Shown here one piece after another: positions 8,481 to 16,741 of a stretch of DNA of 39,000 bases (position 1 is the first letter of the stretch; every line of letters begins with the position of its first letter). This stretch comes from an uncultured Bacillota bacterium. Lineage in GTDB: Bacteria > Bacillota > Clostridia > Peptostreptococcales > Anaerovoracaceae. The notes under the pieces were generated by a model, which saw only the letters and a program-made list of their open reading frames with translations, was not told where the DNA came from and did no database searches. The position numbers and the translations under genes were made by a program. The DNA is taken from assembly GCA_949290475.1 (NCBI GenBank), contig CASESB010000054.1, positions 1 through 39,000 of the forward strand, in the 5' to 3' direction.

Positions 8481-9935
8481 ATGAGTGATGAACAGCGTGC
8501 CAGAGAGCAGGCTTACCGTGAATATCTGAAGCTGAGGGAAAAGAGCAGCGGCAGCAGAGGTCATTACGTTAAGGATGACACGCTGTACGGTGAATATTTT
8601 CCTTCTTCTAATAATACGGGGAATACAGGCGGCAGCAGCCGCAGCGAATATACGGGAGCGAGAGGCGGAACGGATTCGGCCTCCGGAAGAGTATCGGTCA
8701 GGAGCTCTATCGAGGATACTCCTTACGGCAGCTCTGATATGAGAAAGAGGCGTCAGCGGGAGGAGCTGGCCAGACAGCTTTACCTTGAGGAGCGCGAAAG
8801 AGCCAGACAGGAGGACAAGCAGAGGATAGCGAGACCGGGCAGAAAAAACAGAGCCGATCGTGACGAAAAGCCGCGTAAGCGCCGCAGGGATTCAAAAGGC
8901 GGCGGTGGCAGAGGCGGAAAAGGACTGAAGATCGCGCTCATAGTTACGCTCATACTCGTGATAGGCGTGGGAGCTCTCATAGCGGCAGGACTTACCGTAG
9001 TCAAGAATACGCTCGACAACGTGGGCCGTATAGAGCTTGACCCTGATATGATCGGCATAAATCCGCAGGTCGATTCTGAGCTGCGAAACTACAGGAACAT
9101 CGCGCTTTTGGGTATAGACGCCAGAGATATGTCAAACGATGAAGACACCAGGAGCGACGCCATCATAGTCATGAGCGTCAACAAGGAGACGGGCGAGATC
9201 AAGATGTTTTCCGTCTACAGAGACACGATGCTCGATCTCGGTGAGGACGTAGGGCTCGATAAGGTCACCCACGCGTATTTTTACGGCGGGCCGACGAAGG
9301 TGCTGTACGCTCTCAACAAGAACCTCGATCTGAACATCAAGGAAGTAGTAGTCGTGAACTGGAAATCGGTGGCTGACACCGTAGATGCTCTTGGCGGCCT
9401 GGATATAGAGGTTCAGGAGTCCGAGATAAACGAGATGAACAAGTATATCCAGGACACCTACGACAACATAGGCGGATCTAACAAGAAGATAAAGTCGGCA
9501 GGCATGCAGACGCTCAACGGCAACCAGGCCGTGACATATGCCAGGATAAGGAAGGATGCGGCTACGGGAGATTTCAGACGAAACGAGAGGATGAAGATCG
9601 TGGTTCAGGCAGCCTTTGAAAAGGCCAAGACCATGAAACTGGGAGACCTGAGAGATATAGCCAACGATGTGCTTCCGGACATCAAGACGAATATGTCATC
9701 GGCCGACATGATGAGCATGCTGATGGACATAACCTCCTACAGGATGACGGACAGCGTCGGCTGGCCTTACGATCACAACGACTGGTCGCAGGGCGCATAT
9801 TACAATGTAGCTGTGACACTTGCCAGCAACGTGACAAAGCTCCACGAGCAGTTCTTCGCTCAGGAGGGATACGATCCGACGCAGGATGTGCACAGCATAA
9901 GCGAGAACATTTCCTACAAGACGGGATATTATTGA
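8481..9935 (+). CDS. LytR-CpsA-Psr (LCP) family cell-wall polymer ligase
   Basis: 484 residues. LCP proteins transfer undecaprenyl-linked glycopolymers such as wall teichoic acid or capsule onto peptidoglycan outside the membrane. Residues 1-149 form an unusually long, Arg/Lys/Gly-rich cytoplasmic region. One TM helix follows at about 150-174, then the LCP domain from about residue 205. The domain has NIALLGIDAR, DTRSDAIIVMSVN, an Arg in FSVYRDTMLDLG, and WKSVADTVDALGGLD, matching family signature regions. The C-terminal part has ARIRKDAATGDFRRNERMK, with the family's conserved Arg cluster. The ATG is 7 bases after AAAGGAG and 28 bases after a strong promoter. Polymer identity is unknown. Confidence 0.93.
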   Translation: MSDEQRAREQAYREYLKLREKSSGSRGHYVKDDTLYGEYFPSSNNTGNTGGSSRSEYTGARGGTDSASGRVSVRSSIEDTPYGSSDMRKRRQREELARQLYLEERERARQEDKQRIARPGRKNRADRDEKPRKRRRDSKGGGGRGGKGLKIALIVTLILVIGVGALIAAGLTVVKNTLDNVGRIELDPDMIGINPQVDSELRNYRNIALLGIDARDMSNDEDTRSDAIIVMSVNKETGEIKMFSVYRDTMLDLGEDVGLDKVTHAYFYGGPTKVLYALNKNLDLNIKEVVVVNWKSVADTVDALGGLDIEVQESEINEMNKYIQDTYDNIGGSNKKIKSAGMQTLNGNQAVTYARIRKDAATGDFRRNERMKIVVQAAFEKAKTMKLGDLRDIANDVLPDIKTNMSSADMMSMLMDITSYRMTDSVGWPYDHNDWSQGAYYNVAVTLASNVTKLHEQFFAQEGYDPTQDVHSISENISYKTGYY

Positions 9936-9953
9936 TAGCTGAAGGGACAGGAC

Positions 9954-11039
9954 ATGGCTGAGAAGATATCACTGGTGATCCTTTTCGGAGGCGTGTCGTC
10001 GGAGCATGAGGTATCATGCCTGTCGGCGGCTTCGGTGCTGGATCATATAGATAAGGACAGATACGAGATAAACGTCATAGGGATAACGAAAGCGGGGGAC
10101 TGGTTTTTGACCGGTTCCCCTGCCGGTCGTATCAGCGACGGTTCATGGATCGAAGACGGAGGCAACAGACGTGCGTTTATCACCCCTGACAGGAGCGTCG
10201 GCGGGATAATGGCCGCAACGGGCGACGGCAGATATGAGCGCATCAGGGCCGATGTGGTCTTCCCGGTGCTCCACGGCAGAAACGGCGAGGACGGTACCGT
10301 GCAGGGGCTGCTGCAGATGTCGGGAATACCGTTCGTGGGCTCGGGGACGGCGTCGTCGGCCGCCTCAATGGATAAGGCCATCACGAAGGCCATGGTGAAG
10401 CAGAGCGGCGTCGTCGATCAGGCGGCCTGCTGCGTGATACACAGCAGCGTTTACGAAAGAGACTGCGATGCTGAGCTGCAGAGGATAACGGACTTTTTTG
10501 GCGGCTCGCTGCCGCTCTTCGTGAAGCCGGCAAACGCGGGATCTTCGGTAGGCATCAGCAAGGTAAAGGCTGCGGATGATCTGGCGAAGGCTCTGGAGAC
10601 GGCGTTTGACGAGGACGATAAGGTGCTGGTCGAGGAAGCCATAACAGGCCGTGAGATCGAGGTGGCCGTCATGGGAAACGACGAGCCGCAGGCTTCGTGT
10701 ATCGGCGAGATATTTGCGGCAAACGAGTTTTACGATTACAACGCGAAGTACGAAAACAGCATGTCAAGGACCGGCATAGTCAGGGATCTTGCGCCTGAAA
10801 AGGAAACCGAGATACGCGAAAAGGCCGTCAGAGTGTATGAGGTCATGGGCTGCGAGGGGCTGGCCAGAGTCGACTTTTTCCTGGAGGAGAGCGGCAGGGT
10901 CGTGCTCAACGAGCTGAACACGCTGCCGGGATTTACGAGCATCAGCATGTACCCCAAGCTCTGGGAGGAATCGGGCATTCCGTATGATCGGCTCATAGAT
11001 GAACTTATAACGCTTGCGTTGGGAAAACATTATAAATAA
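9954..11039 (+). CDS. ddl: D-alanine--D-alanine ligase
   Basis: 361 residues of the ATP-grasp family, making D-Ala-D-Ala for peptidoglycan precursors. The N-terminal GGVSSEHE motif is at residues 12-19. PFVGSGTASSAASMDK and FVKPANAGSSVGISK provide ATP-binding segments. EFYDYNAKY precedes the C-terminal metal-binding RVDFFLEE and LNELNTLPGFTSISMYPKL. The Tyr-rich segment fits a Ddl enzyme better than a D-lactate (vancomycin-resistance) ligase, but this is not proof. It lies 18 bases after the LCP gene and 14 bases before thrS, so the three are probably one transcription unit. Confidence 0.96.
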   Translation: MAEKISLVILFGGVSSEHEVSCLSAASVLDHIDKDRYEINVIGITKAGDWFLTGSPAGRISDGSWIEDGGNRRAFITPDRSVGGIMAATGDGRYERIRADVVFPVLHGRNGEDGTVQGLLQMSGIPFVGSGTASSAASMDKAITKAMVKQSGVVDQAACCVIHSSVYERDCDAELQRITDFFGGSLPLFVKPANAGSSVGISKVKAADDLAKALETAFDEDDKVLVEEAITGREIEVAVMGNDEPQASCIGEIFAANEFYDYNAKYENSMSRTGIVRDLAPEKETEIREKAVRVYEVMGCEGLARVDFFLEESGRVVLNELNTLPGFTSISMYPKLWEESGIPYDRLIDELITLALGKHYK

Positions 11040-11053
11040 GAGGTGAATGTGAA

Positions 11054-12799
11054 ATGGCAAAGGAAAAGATAAACTTCGATGACGAGCAGGTCAGACTGCG
11101 GTACAGACATACGACGTCACATATCCTGGCTCAGGCTGTGAAGAAGCTGTGGCCGGACGCCAAGCTGGCTATCGGACCGGCTATCGAAAACGGCTTTTAT
11201 TACGATTTCGATATGGAGCATAAGCTGAACGATCAGGACCTTCTGAAAATACAGAAGGAGATGAAGAAGATAATACAGGCGAACTATCCTCTCGAAAGAT
11301 TCGAGCTGCCGAGAGAAGAGGCCATAAAATTCATGGCCGATAAGGATGAAGACTACAAGGTGGAGCTGATAGAGGATCTGCCTGAGGATGAGGTCATATC
11401 ATTTTATAAGCAGGGAGACTTCGTGGACCTCTGTGCCGGACCGCACATGGACAGCACCGGCCAGATAAAGGCGGTCAAGCTGCAGAGCGTGGCGGGAGCA
11501 TACTGGAGAGGCGATTCCGACAGACAGATGCTGCAGAGGATATACGGCACGTGCTTCCCTACGCAGCAGGAGCTCGACGACTATATACAGAAGCTGGAGG
11601 AAGCCAAGAAGCGCGATCACAGGAAGATCGGCAAGGAGATGGACATCTTCGCGCTCTATGAGGAGGGTCCCGGGTTCCCGTTCTTCATGCCTAACGGTAT
11701 GGTGATCAGGAACGAGCTGGAGAGCTTCTGGAAGACGGAGCACAGGAAGAGAGGTTATCAGGAGATCAGGACGCCGCTCATCCTCAACGAACAGCTCTGG
11801 AGAACGTCGGGGCACTGGGATCATTACAAGGACAACATGTACTTCACCAAGATAGACGGTGAGGATTATGCGATAAAGCCTATGAACTGTCCGGGAGCGC
11901 TGCTGGTATACAAGCGAAAGATGTGGTCATACAGAGAGCTGCCGGTAAGGATGGGAGAGCTTGGACAGGTACACAGACACGAGCTGTCCGGCGCTCTGCA
12001 CGGGCTTATGCGAGTAAGGACGTTCACTCAGGACGATGCTCATATATTCATGTTGCCGGAGCAGATCAAGGACGAGGTCATCGGCGTAGTGAAATTCATC
12101 GACGACGTCTACAGGATGTTTGGCTTCACGTACCACATCGAGCTTTCCACGAGACCTGAGGACTCCATGGGAACGGATGAGGAATGGGAGGCTGCCGAGA
12201 CGGCTCTGAGAGAGGCTATGGAGTCCATAGGCGTGCCTTACGTCATCAACGAGGGCGACGGAGCGTTCTACGGCCCTAAGCTCGATTTCCATCTCGAGGA
12301 TTCGCTGGGCAGGACGTGGCAGTGCGGAACGATACAGCTGGATATGCAGATGCCGCAGAGGTTCGACATCACCTATGTCGGCTCCGACGGAGAAAAGCAC
12401 AGGCCTGTCATGATACACAGGGTGATATTCGGCTCCATTGAGAGATTCATAGGCATACTGATCGAGCATTTCGCAGGCAAATTCCCGCTGTGGCTGGCGC
12501 CGGTACAGGTCAAGCTGCTGACGGTGACCGAGAAGTTTGCAGACTATGCGCTGAAGGTGAAGGAGCAGTTTGAGGCGGCCGGTATAAGAGCGGAGGCCGA
12601 CATCAGGAACGAGAAGATCGGCTACAAGCTGCGAGAGGCCAGAAACGAGAGGACTCCGTACATCTGCGTCATCGGCGAAAAAGAGGTCGAGGCTCAGAAC
12701 CTCACCGTGAGAAATAACAAGAGCGGTGAACAGACGGAGATGACGCCTGACGAACTGCAGTCGATGATGCTGCAGGAGATCGCCGACAAGGCCATATGA
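11054..12799 (+). CDS. thrS: Threonyl-tRNA synthetase lacking the N-terminal TGS domain
   Basis: 581 residues, against about 635-645 for ordinary bacterial ThrRS. The protein starts directly with the editing (SAD-type) domain, with HTTSH at residues 19-23 as the HxxxH motif. The TGS domain that usually fills the first 60 residues is missing. The class II core has the Zn-binding PMNCPG, motif 2 in RMGELGQVHRHELSG, and motif 3 near HRVIFGSIERFIGILIEH. An anticodon-binding domain follows (LWLAPVQVKLLTV). AGAGGTGA upstream supports this ATG, and no in-frame upstream extension encoding TGS is visible because ddl ends 14 bases before. No threonine T-box is present. Confidence 0.97.
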   Translation: MAKEKINFDDEQVRLRYRHTTSHILAQAVKKLWPDAKLAIGPAIENGFYYDFDMEHKLNDQDLLKIQKEMKKIIQANYPLERFELPREEAIKFMADKDEDYKVELIEDLPEDEVISFYKQGDFVDLCAGPHMDSTGQIKAVKLQSVAGAYWRGDSDRQMLQRIYGTCFPTQQELDDYIQKLEEAKKRDHRKIGKEMDIFALYEEGPGFPFFMPNGMVIRNELESFWKTEHRKRGYQEIRTPLILNEQLWRTSGHWDHYKDNMYFTKIDGEDYAIKPMNCPGALLVYKRKMWSYRELPVRMGELGQVHRHELSGALHGLMRVRTFTQDDAHIFMLPEQIKDEVIGVVKFIDDVYRMFGFTYHIELSTRPEDSMGTDEEWEAAETALREAMESIGVPYVINEGDGAFYGPKLDFHLEDSLGRTWQCGTIQLDMQMPQRFDITYVGSDGEKHRPVMIHRVIFGSIERFIGILIEHFAGKFPLWLAPVQVKLLTVTEKFADYALKVKEQFEAAGIRAEADIRNEKIGYKLREARNERTPYICVIGEKEVEAQNLTVRNNKSGEQTEMTPDELQSMMLQEIADKAI

Positions 12800-12809
12800 A
12801 ATCACGGTC

Positions 12810-12838
12810 TTGACGAACAGGCATATCGGTGATATCAT
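12810..12838 (+). promoter_or_regulatory. Promoter of the tryptophan-uptake operon
   Basis: TTGACG at 12810-12815 and TATCAT at 12833-12838 are spaced by 17 bases. The expected transcription start near 12845 lies just before the T-box leader. It begins 11 bases after thrS, separating the two units. Confidence 0.75.
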
Positions 12839-12849
12839 AGATACAGTTT

Positions 12850-13110
12850 AATATTTCAAAACCGAAGACGGGGAAGTAAAACCGAGAGACGGTTTCACAG
12901 AGAGTCCGGGATGGTGGGATCCGGATAGACGCAGTTTCGGTAAATGGGCCTCCGAGGGCGAAGTGAAAGGAAACGAGTAGCTGAGACGCGATGCCGGCGT
13001 TACGGGCAGGGAGTGTGATGGCACTTCGCAGAGTGAGCGCTTTTGGCGCTAAACAAGGTGGCACCGCAGGCATACGCCTGTCCTTGAACGAGGACAGGCG
13101 TTTTATTTTT
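12850..13110 (+). promoter_or_regulatory. Tryptophan T-box riboswitch with intrinsic terminator
   Basis: A T-box leader that reads the charging state of a tRNA. Seen features are AGTA near 12875, an AGAGAG...GGTG distal Stem I element (about 12899-12916), and the helix ACCGA/TCGGT (12881-12885 with 12937-12941). That helix places TGG at 12945-12947 in the specifier loop. The T-box core AAGGTGGCACCGC is at 13055-13067. The TGGC bulge would pair with an acceptor end whose discriminator base is G, as in tRNA-Trp. The terminator is a perfect 9-bp stem (13075-13083 with 13092-13100) plus a T-run at 13101-13110. AAGG at 13055-13058 can instead pair with CCTT at 13082-13085 to form the antiterminator. 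Uncharged tRNA-Trp should switch the downstream importer on. Confidence 0.93.
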
Positions 13111-13143
13111 CGGTTGGAGGATGTATTCATTAAGGAGGAGAAG

Positions 13144-14148
13144 ATGAAAAGGAAGAGCTTGGTTATACTGACGGTATTGATGATGCTGATGACGGCTGTG
13201 CTGGCCGGATGCGGCGGTTCGGGAGATTCGGGAGACGGAGATTCCGATACGGTGAAGATAGGTCTCGTACAGCTCGTGGAGCATACGTCGCTCGACCAGA
13301 TAAGAGAGGCGATCATAACGCAGCTCGAGGAAGAGGGCTATGTCGATGGCGAGAACATCGAGATAGATTATCAGAACGCCCAGAATGAGCAGTCAAACCT
13401 GAAGACGATCTGCCAGGGCTTCGTGGCCGACGATGTGGATGTGATCGTGGCTATCACGACGCCGGCGGCGCAGGTAGCTATGGGCGAGACGGATGCGATA
13501 CCGATCGTGTTCTCGGCAGTAACAGATCCTGTGGCGGCTGAGGTGGTGACGGACATGGAGCAGCCGGGAGGCAACGTTACGGGCACGTCCGACGCCATAT
13601 CGGTGGAGAAGATCATGGAGCTGGCTGAGCAGATAACGCCGGGATTCAAGACGGTGGGTGCGCTCTACAATTCAAGTGAGACTAATTCCGTGGCCACGGT
13701 AGATGCCCTCAAGGCGTATGCCGAAGAACATTCGCTGGAGGTCGTAGATTCGGCGATAACGAGCGCCAACGAGATACAGACGGCGGCTCAGAATCTGGCG
13801 CAGAAGTGCGACATCGTATTCTCGCCTACTGACAATACCGTAGCCTCGGCCATAGCCACGGCCAATCAGGTATTCATAGACGAGGGCATACCTTTCTATG
13901 TAGGCGCTGACTCCATGGTAAAGGACGGAGCGTTCGCCACGTACGGGATTGATTATGATTACCTGGGCAGGGAAACGGCCAATATGGTCATAGAGATACT
14001 GAACGCAGCCGACCCGGCCGAGATGCCTGTCAGGACGATGGATGAGCTGGCCATATACGTGAACAGCGAGACGGCGGAGGCTCTGGGGATAGAGATACCG
14101 CAGGAGGTTCTCGATCAGGCTACTGATCTGGCCAAGGAGGATCTGTAA
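13144..14148 (+). CDS. trpX: Tryptophan ABC transporter substrate-binding lipoprotein (TrpX type)
   Basis: 334 residues from an ATG 5 bases after AAGGAGG. The open frame extends further upstream, but that part lies inside the T-box. An N-terminal lipoprotein signal peptide ends in lipobox LAGC with Cys23, so the protein is anchored to the outer face of the membrane. A Gly/Ser/Asp-rich linker follows. The body has features of the ABC_sub_bind family (VDVIVAITTPAAQVA, PIVFSAVTDPVAAEVV, NVTGTSDA). The specificity call comes from the Trp T-box directly upstream and from the known T-box-controlled trpXYZ importers of Firmicutes. The sequence alone would only say amino-acid or small-molecule binding. 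Confidence 0.88.
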   Translation: MKRKSLVILTVLMMLMTAVLAGCGGSGDSGDGDSDTVKIGLVQLVEHTSLDQIREAIITQLEEEGYVDGENIEIDYQNAQNEQSNLKTICQGFVADDVDVIVAITTPAAQVAMGETDAIPIVFSAVTDPVAAEVVTDMEQPGGNVTGTSDAISVEKIMELAEQITPGFKTVGALYNSSETNSVATVDALKAYAEEHSLEVVDSAITSANEIQTAAQNLAQKCDIVFSPTDNTVASAIATANQVFIDEGIPFYVGADSMVKDGAFATYGIDYDYLGRETANMVIEILNAADPAEMPVRTMDELAIYVNSETAEALGIEIPQEVLDQATDLAKEDL

Positions 14149-14179
14149 CGAAGATATTTCATGAAGGAAGTTATGTAAG

Positions 14180-15112
14180 ATGCTGATAATAATATTACTG
14201 GAAGCGCTGGAGCTGGGACTCATATATTCGATCCTGGCTCTGGGAGTGTTCCTGTCGTTCAGGACGCTCAATATGCCGGATCTCACGGTGGACGGCAGCA
14301 TAGTTACGGGAGCGGCGATCTCGGCCGTCATGTGTACCGCTGCGGCCGGTATGGAGCCGGTCGCTCAGGCACTGATGTGCGTCGCCGGTCTGATACTGTC
14401 GTTCATATTCGGGATGGGAGCGGGAGCCATCACGGCGCTGCTCAATACGAAACTGAAGATACAGCCGCTGCTGGCCGGTATCCTGGTCATGCTGGGCATA
14501 TATTCGATAAACCTGCGTATACAGGGCAAGGCCAACATCAATCTCAACAGCTCGCCTACGCTTTACGACATGGTGGAGGAGCTGATGCAGGGATTCGAGT
14601 GGAGCTCCATAGTCTTCGGGGCGATAGTGGCCCTCCTGGTCATCCTGCTGATGTACGGGTTCCTGAAGACGCGCAAGGGCTTTGCGCTCAGAGCTACGGG
14701 CGACAATGAGGAAATGGTCAGGGCCTACGGAATAAGCAGTGACAATATGAAGCTGCTGGGGCTTTCGGTGTCCAACGGTCTTGTAGGTCTTGCCGGCGGA
14801 ATGCTGGCGCAGTATCAGGGCTATTCCGATGTCGGCATGGGTACCGGCATGGTAGTCATAGGTCTGGCGTCCGTGATCATCGGCGAAGTGCTCTTCGGTA
14901 CGAAGAGCCTCATGCGGAGGCTGGTAGCGGTGGCGCTGGGAGCCATCGTCTACAGGATGGTCATAGGCGTGGCGCTCTACATAGGTATGCCGCCTACGGA
15001 TCTCAAGCTCGTGTCGGCGGTAATAGTCACCATAGCGCTTGCCATGGGCATGATGGGAGACAGCTTCTCACTGAGGAGAAAGAGATCAAAGGGAGGCAGC
15101 GGCAATGCTTAA
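14180..15112 (+). CDS. trpY: ABC transporter permease (TrpY type)
   Basis: 310 residues with about eight hydrophobic segments, resembling branched-chain-amino-acid-type permeases. Conserved-looking stretches include LSFRTLNMPDLTVDGS near the N-terminus and ALRATGDNEEMVRAYGIS in a cytoplasmic loop likely to contact the ATPase. GAAGGAAG lies 9 bases before the ATG. It is 31 bases after trpX and overlaps the ATPase gene by 8 bases, so the three subunits are coupled. The T-box context supports tryptophan as substrate. Confidence 0.88.
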   Translation: MLIIILLEALELGLIYSILALGVFLSFRTLNMPDLTVDGSIVTGAAISAVMCTAAAGMEPVAQALMCVAGLILSFIFGMGAGAITALLNTKLKIQPLLAGILVMLGIYSINLRIQGKANINLNSSPTLYDMVEELMQGFEWSSIVFGAIVALLVILLMYGFLKTRKGFALRATGDNEEMVRAYGISSDNMKLLGLSVSNGLVGLAGGMLAQYQGYSDVGMGTGMVVIGLASVIIGEVLFGTKSLMRRLVAVALGAIVYRMVIGVALYIGMPPTDLKLVSAVIVTIALAMGMMGDSFSLRRKRSKGGSGNA

Positions 15113-15878
15113 GATAGAGAATCTGACAAAGGTGTTCGGCAGGGGCACGATAAACGAGATGACGGCGCTGGACGGCATAGATTTCGAGGCTGCGCCGGGA
15201 GATTTCGTAACGATCATAGGCAGCAACGGCGCCGGAAAATCCACGCTGATGAATTCCATCGCCGGAGTATTCCCGGTCGACAGCGGTCGGATAACGCTGG
15301 ACGGCGAGGACATCACGAGACTGCCGGAGCATAAGCGCGCGAAGATGATAGGCAGGGTGTTCCAGGATCCGTTAAAGGGCACGGCCTTCGACATGACGAT
15401 AGAGGAGAACCTTTCCATAGCCTACAACAAGACGAGGAAGCGGGGATTTCAGGCCGGCATCAGCAGAGCCGACAGGGAGATGTTCGCCGAAAAGCTGCAG
15501 CTGCTCGGCATGGGACTTGAAGACAGGCTCAGGGAAAAGGTCAAGCTGCTGTCGGGAGGACAGAGGCAGGCGCTGACGCTTTTTATGGCTGTCATATCGG
15601 AGCCGAAGCTGCTGCTTCTTGACGAGCATACGGCGGCGCTCGACCCTTCGGCGGCCAGGAAGGTGCTGGAGCTCACCGACAGGTTTGCAGGCGGCGGCCG
15701 CATGTGTACGATGATGATAACGCATAACATGAAGGCTGCTCTGGAGCATGGCAACAGGACGATCCTCATGCAGGACGGCAGGATAAAGATGGATATCAGC
15801 GGAAGCGAGCGCGATGAAATGACGGTGGAGCGGCTGATAGAAAAATTCGAGATCGACAACGACAGGATGCTGCTCTGA
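15105..15878 (+). CDS. trpZ: ABC transporter ATP-binding protein (TrpZ type)
   Basis: 257 residues, a complete single ABC domain. Walker A is GSNGAGKST at residues 39-47, the signature is LSGGQRQAL, Walker B is LLLLDEHTAALDP, and the switch His is in MMITHNM. It powers uptake through the preceding permease. Its ATG sits inside the end of the permease gene, 8 bases of overlap. The stop codon lies in the loop of the terminator that ends the operon. Confidence 0.92.
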   Translation: MLKIENLTKVFGRGTINEMTALDGIDFEAAPGDFVTIIGSNGAGKSTLMNSIAGVFPVDSGRITLDGEDITRLPEHKRAKMIGRVFQDPLKGTAFDMTIEENLSIAYNKTRKRGFQAGISRADREMFAEKLQLLGMGLEDRLREKVKLLSGGQRQALTLFMAVISEPKLLLLDEHTAALDPSAARKVLELTDRFAGGGRMCTMMITHNMKAALEHGNRTILMQDGRIKMDISGSERDEMTVERLIEKFEIDNDRMLL

Positions 15879-15892
15879 GGGGCAGCATTTTT
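15867..15892 (+). terminator. Intrinsic terminator of the trp importer operon
   Basis: ATGCTGC (15867-15873) pairs perfectly with GCAGCAT (15882-15888), followed by a T-run to 15892. The stop codon of the ATPase gene lies within the loop. Confidence 0.8.
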
Positions 15893-15915
15893 CGTGGAAG
15901 CTTCACGGTTTTTTG

Positions 15916-15945
15916 CTGTCATTTTATACCGATAGATGATATACT
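15916..15945 (+). promoter_or_regulatory. Probable promoter of the site-2 protease gene
   Basis: TATACT at 15940-15945 is a good -10. The best -35 is CTGTCA at 15916-15921 with 18 bases between, matching four of six consensus bases. The position between the terminator and the 5' hairpin supports it. Confidence 0.45.
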
Positions 15946-15963
15946 ATAGAAACGATAACACAC

Positions 15964-15985
15964 GTGATACCGCCGACGGTATCAC
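15964..15985 (+). promoter_or_regulatory. Perfect 9-bp inverted repeat in the 5' leader of the protease gene
   Basis: GTGATACCG (15964-15972) and CGGTATCAC (15977-15985) are exact reverse complements around CCGA. The repeat lies about 18 bases after the probable -10 and 7 bases before the ribosome binding site. It could be an operator or an RNA hairpin affecting translation. No T-run follows, so it is not a terminator. Confidence 0.6.
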
Positions 15986-16003
15986 CGGGATCGGAGGAAA
16001 ATA

Positions 16004-16720
16004 TTGAGACGCAATATAAACATTTCGTTCATAATACTGATAGCGATACTGGCGTACAACTCCTTCAGGAGCGGAGCCTTCGCGCATCCTGCGGACTGGC
16101 TGATGATGGAGCTGATGATGCTGCCGGGCATCATCATCGGACTGGCGTTTCACGAGTACGCGCACGCCGTAGTGGCCTATAAGCTGGGAGACCCGACGCC
16201 GAAGATGCAGGGCAGGGTGACGATAAATCCTCTGTCGCACATAGATCCGCTGGGACTGGCGGCGCTGATCTTCGCCGGATTCGGATGGGGTGTGCCGGTG
16301 CAGATAAACCCGTCGAATTTCAGACACAGAAGGCGTGACGAGCTGCTCGTGTCGCTGGCGGGAGTGGCTATGAACCTGCTGGTAGCCATAGTGTTCGCGA
16401 TCATCGCCAAGATACTTTACATGACGCTGGGTGTGAGCTTCCTGGCGGGCGGCTTCGGATACAATCTGTGGCTGATGGTCATGTATGTGATACAGATAAA
16501 TCTGGTGCTGATGATCTTCAACCTGATACCGTGTCCGCCTCTCGACGGATTTTCGATCATTTCGGAGATATTCAACATCAAGCACACCGGCTTTTACTGG
16601 ACGCTCTACAGGTACGGAGACTGGATCCTGATAGCTCTGATAATATTCGGCATAACCGGTATGATCATATCGCCGTGCGTGAATTTCTTCATGAACATAC
16701 TGAGCAGCTTTATATTCTAA
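16004..16720 (+). CDS. Site-2 protease (M50-family) membrane metalloprotease homologue
   Basis: 238 residues starting at TTG, which has GGAGG 6 bases upstream (15993-15997). No ATG fits the domain start. The zinc-binding HExxH motif is HEYAH at residues 50-54 within a membrane helix. The second family motif, NLIPCPPLDG, is in a later helix and supplies the Asp ligand. About five or six hydrophobic segments are visible. This short form belongs to the single-domain site-2 protease family common in Firmicutes, without a PDZ domain, so a sporulation or sigma-factor role is not implied. The substrate is unknown. Confidence 0.9.
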   Translation: MRRNINISFIILIAILAYNSFRSGAFAHPADWLMMELMMLPGIIIGLAFHEYAHAVVAYKLGDPTPKMQGRVTINPLSHIDPLGLAALIFAGFGWGVPVQINPSNFRHRRRDELLVSLAGVAMNLLVAIVFAIIAKILYMTLGVSFLAGGFGYNLWLMVMYVIQINLVLMIFNLIPCPPLDGFSIISEIFNIKHTGFYWTLYRYGDWILIALIIFGITGMIISPCVNFFMNILSSFIF

Positions 16721-16741
16721 AAGGACGGGTAACGACATATA

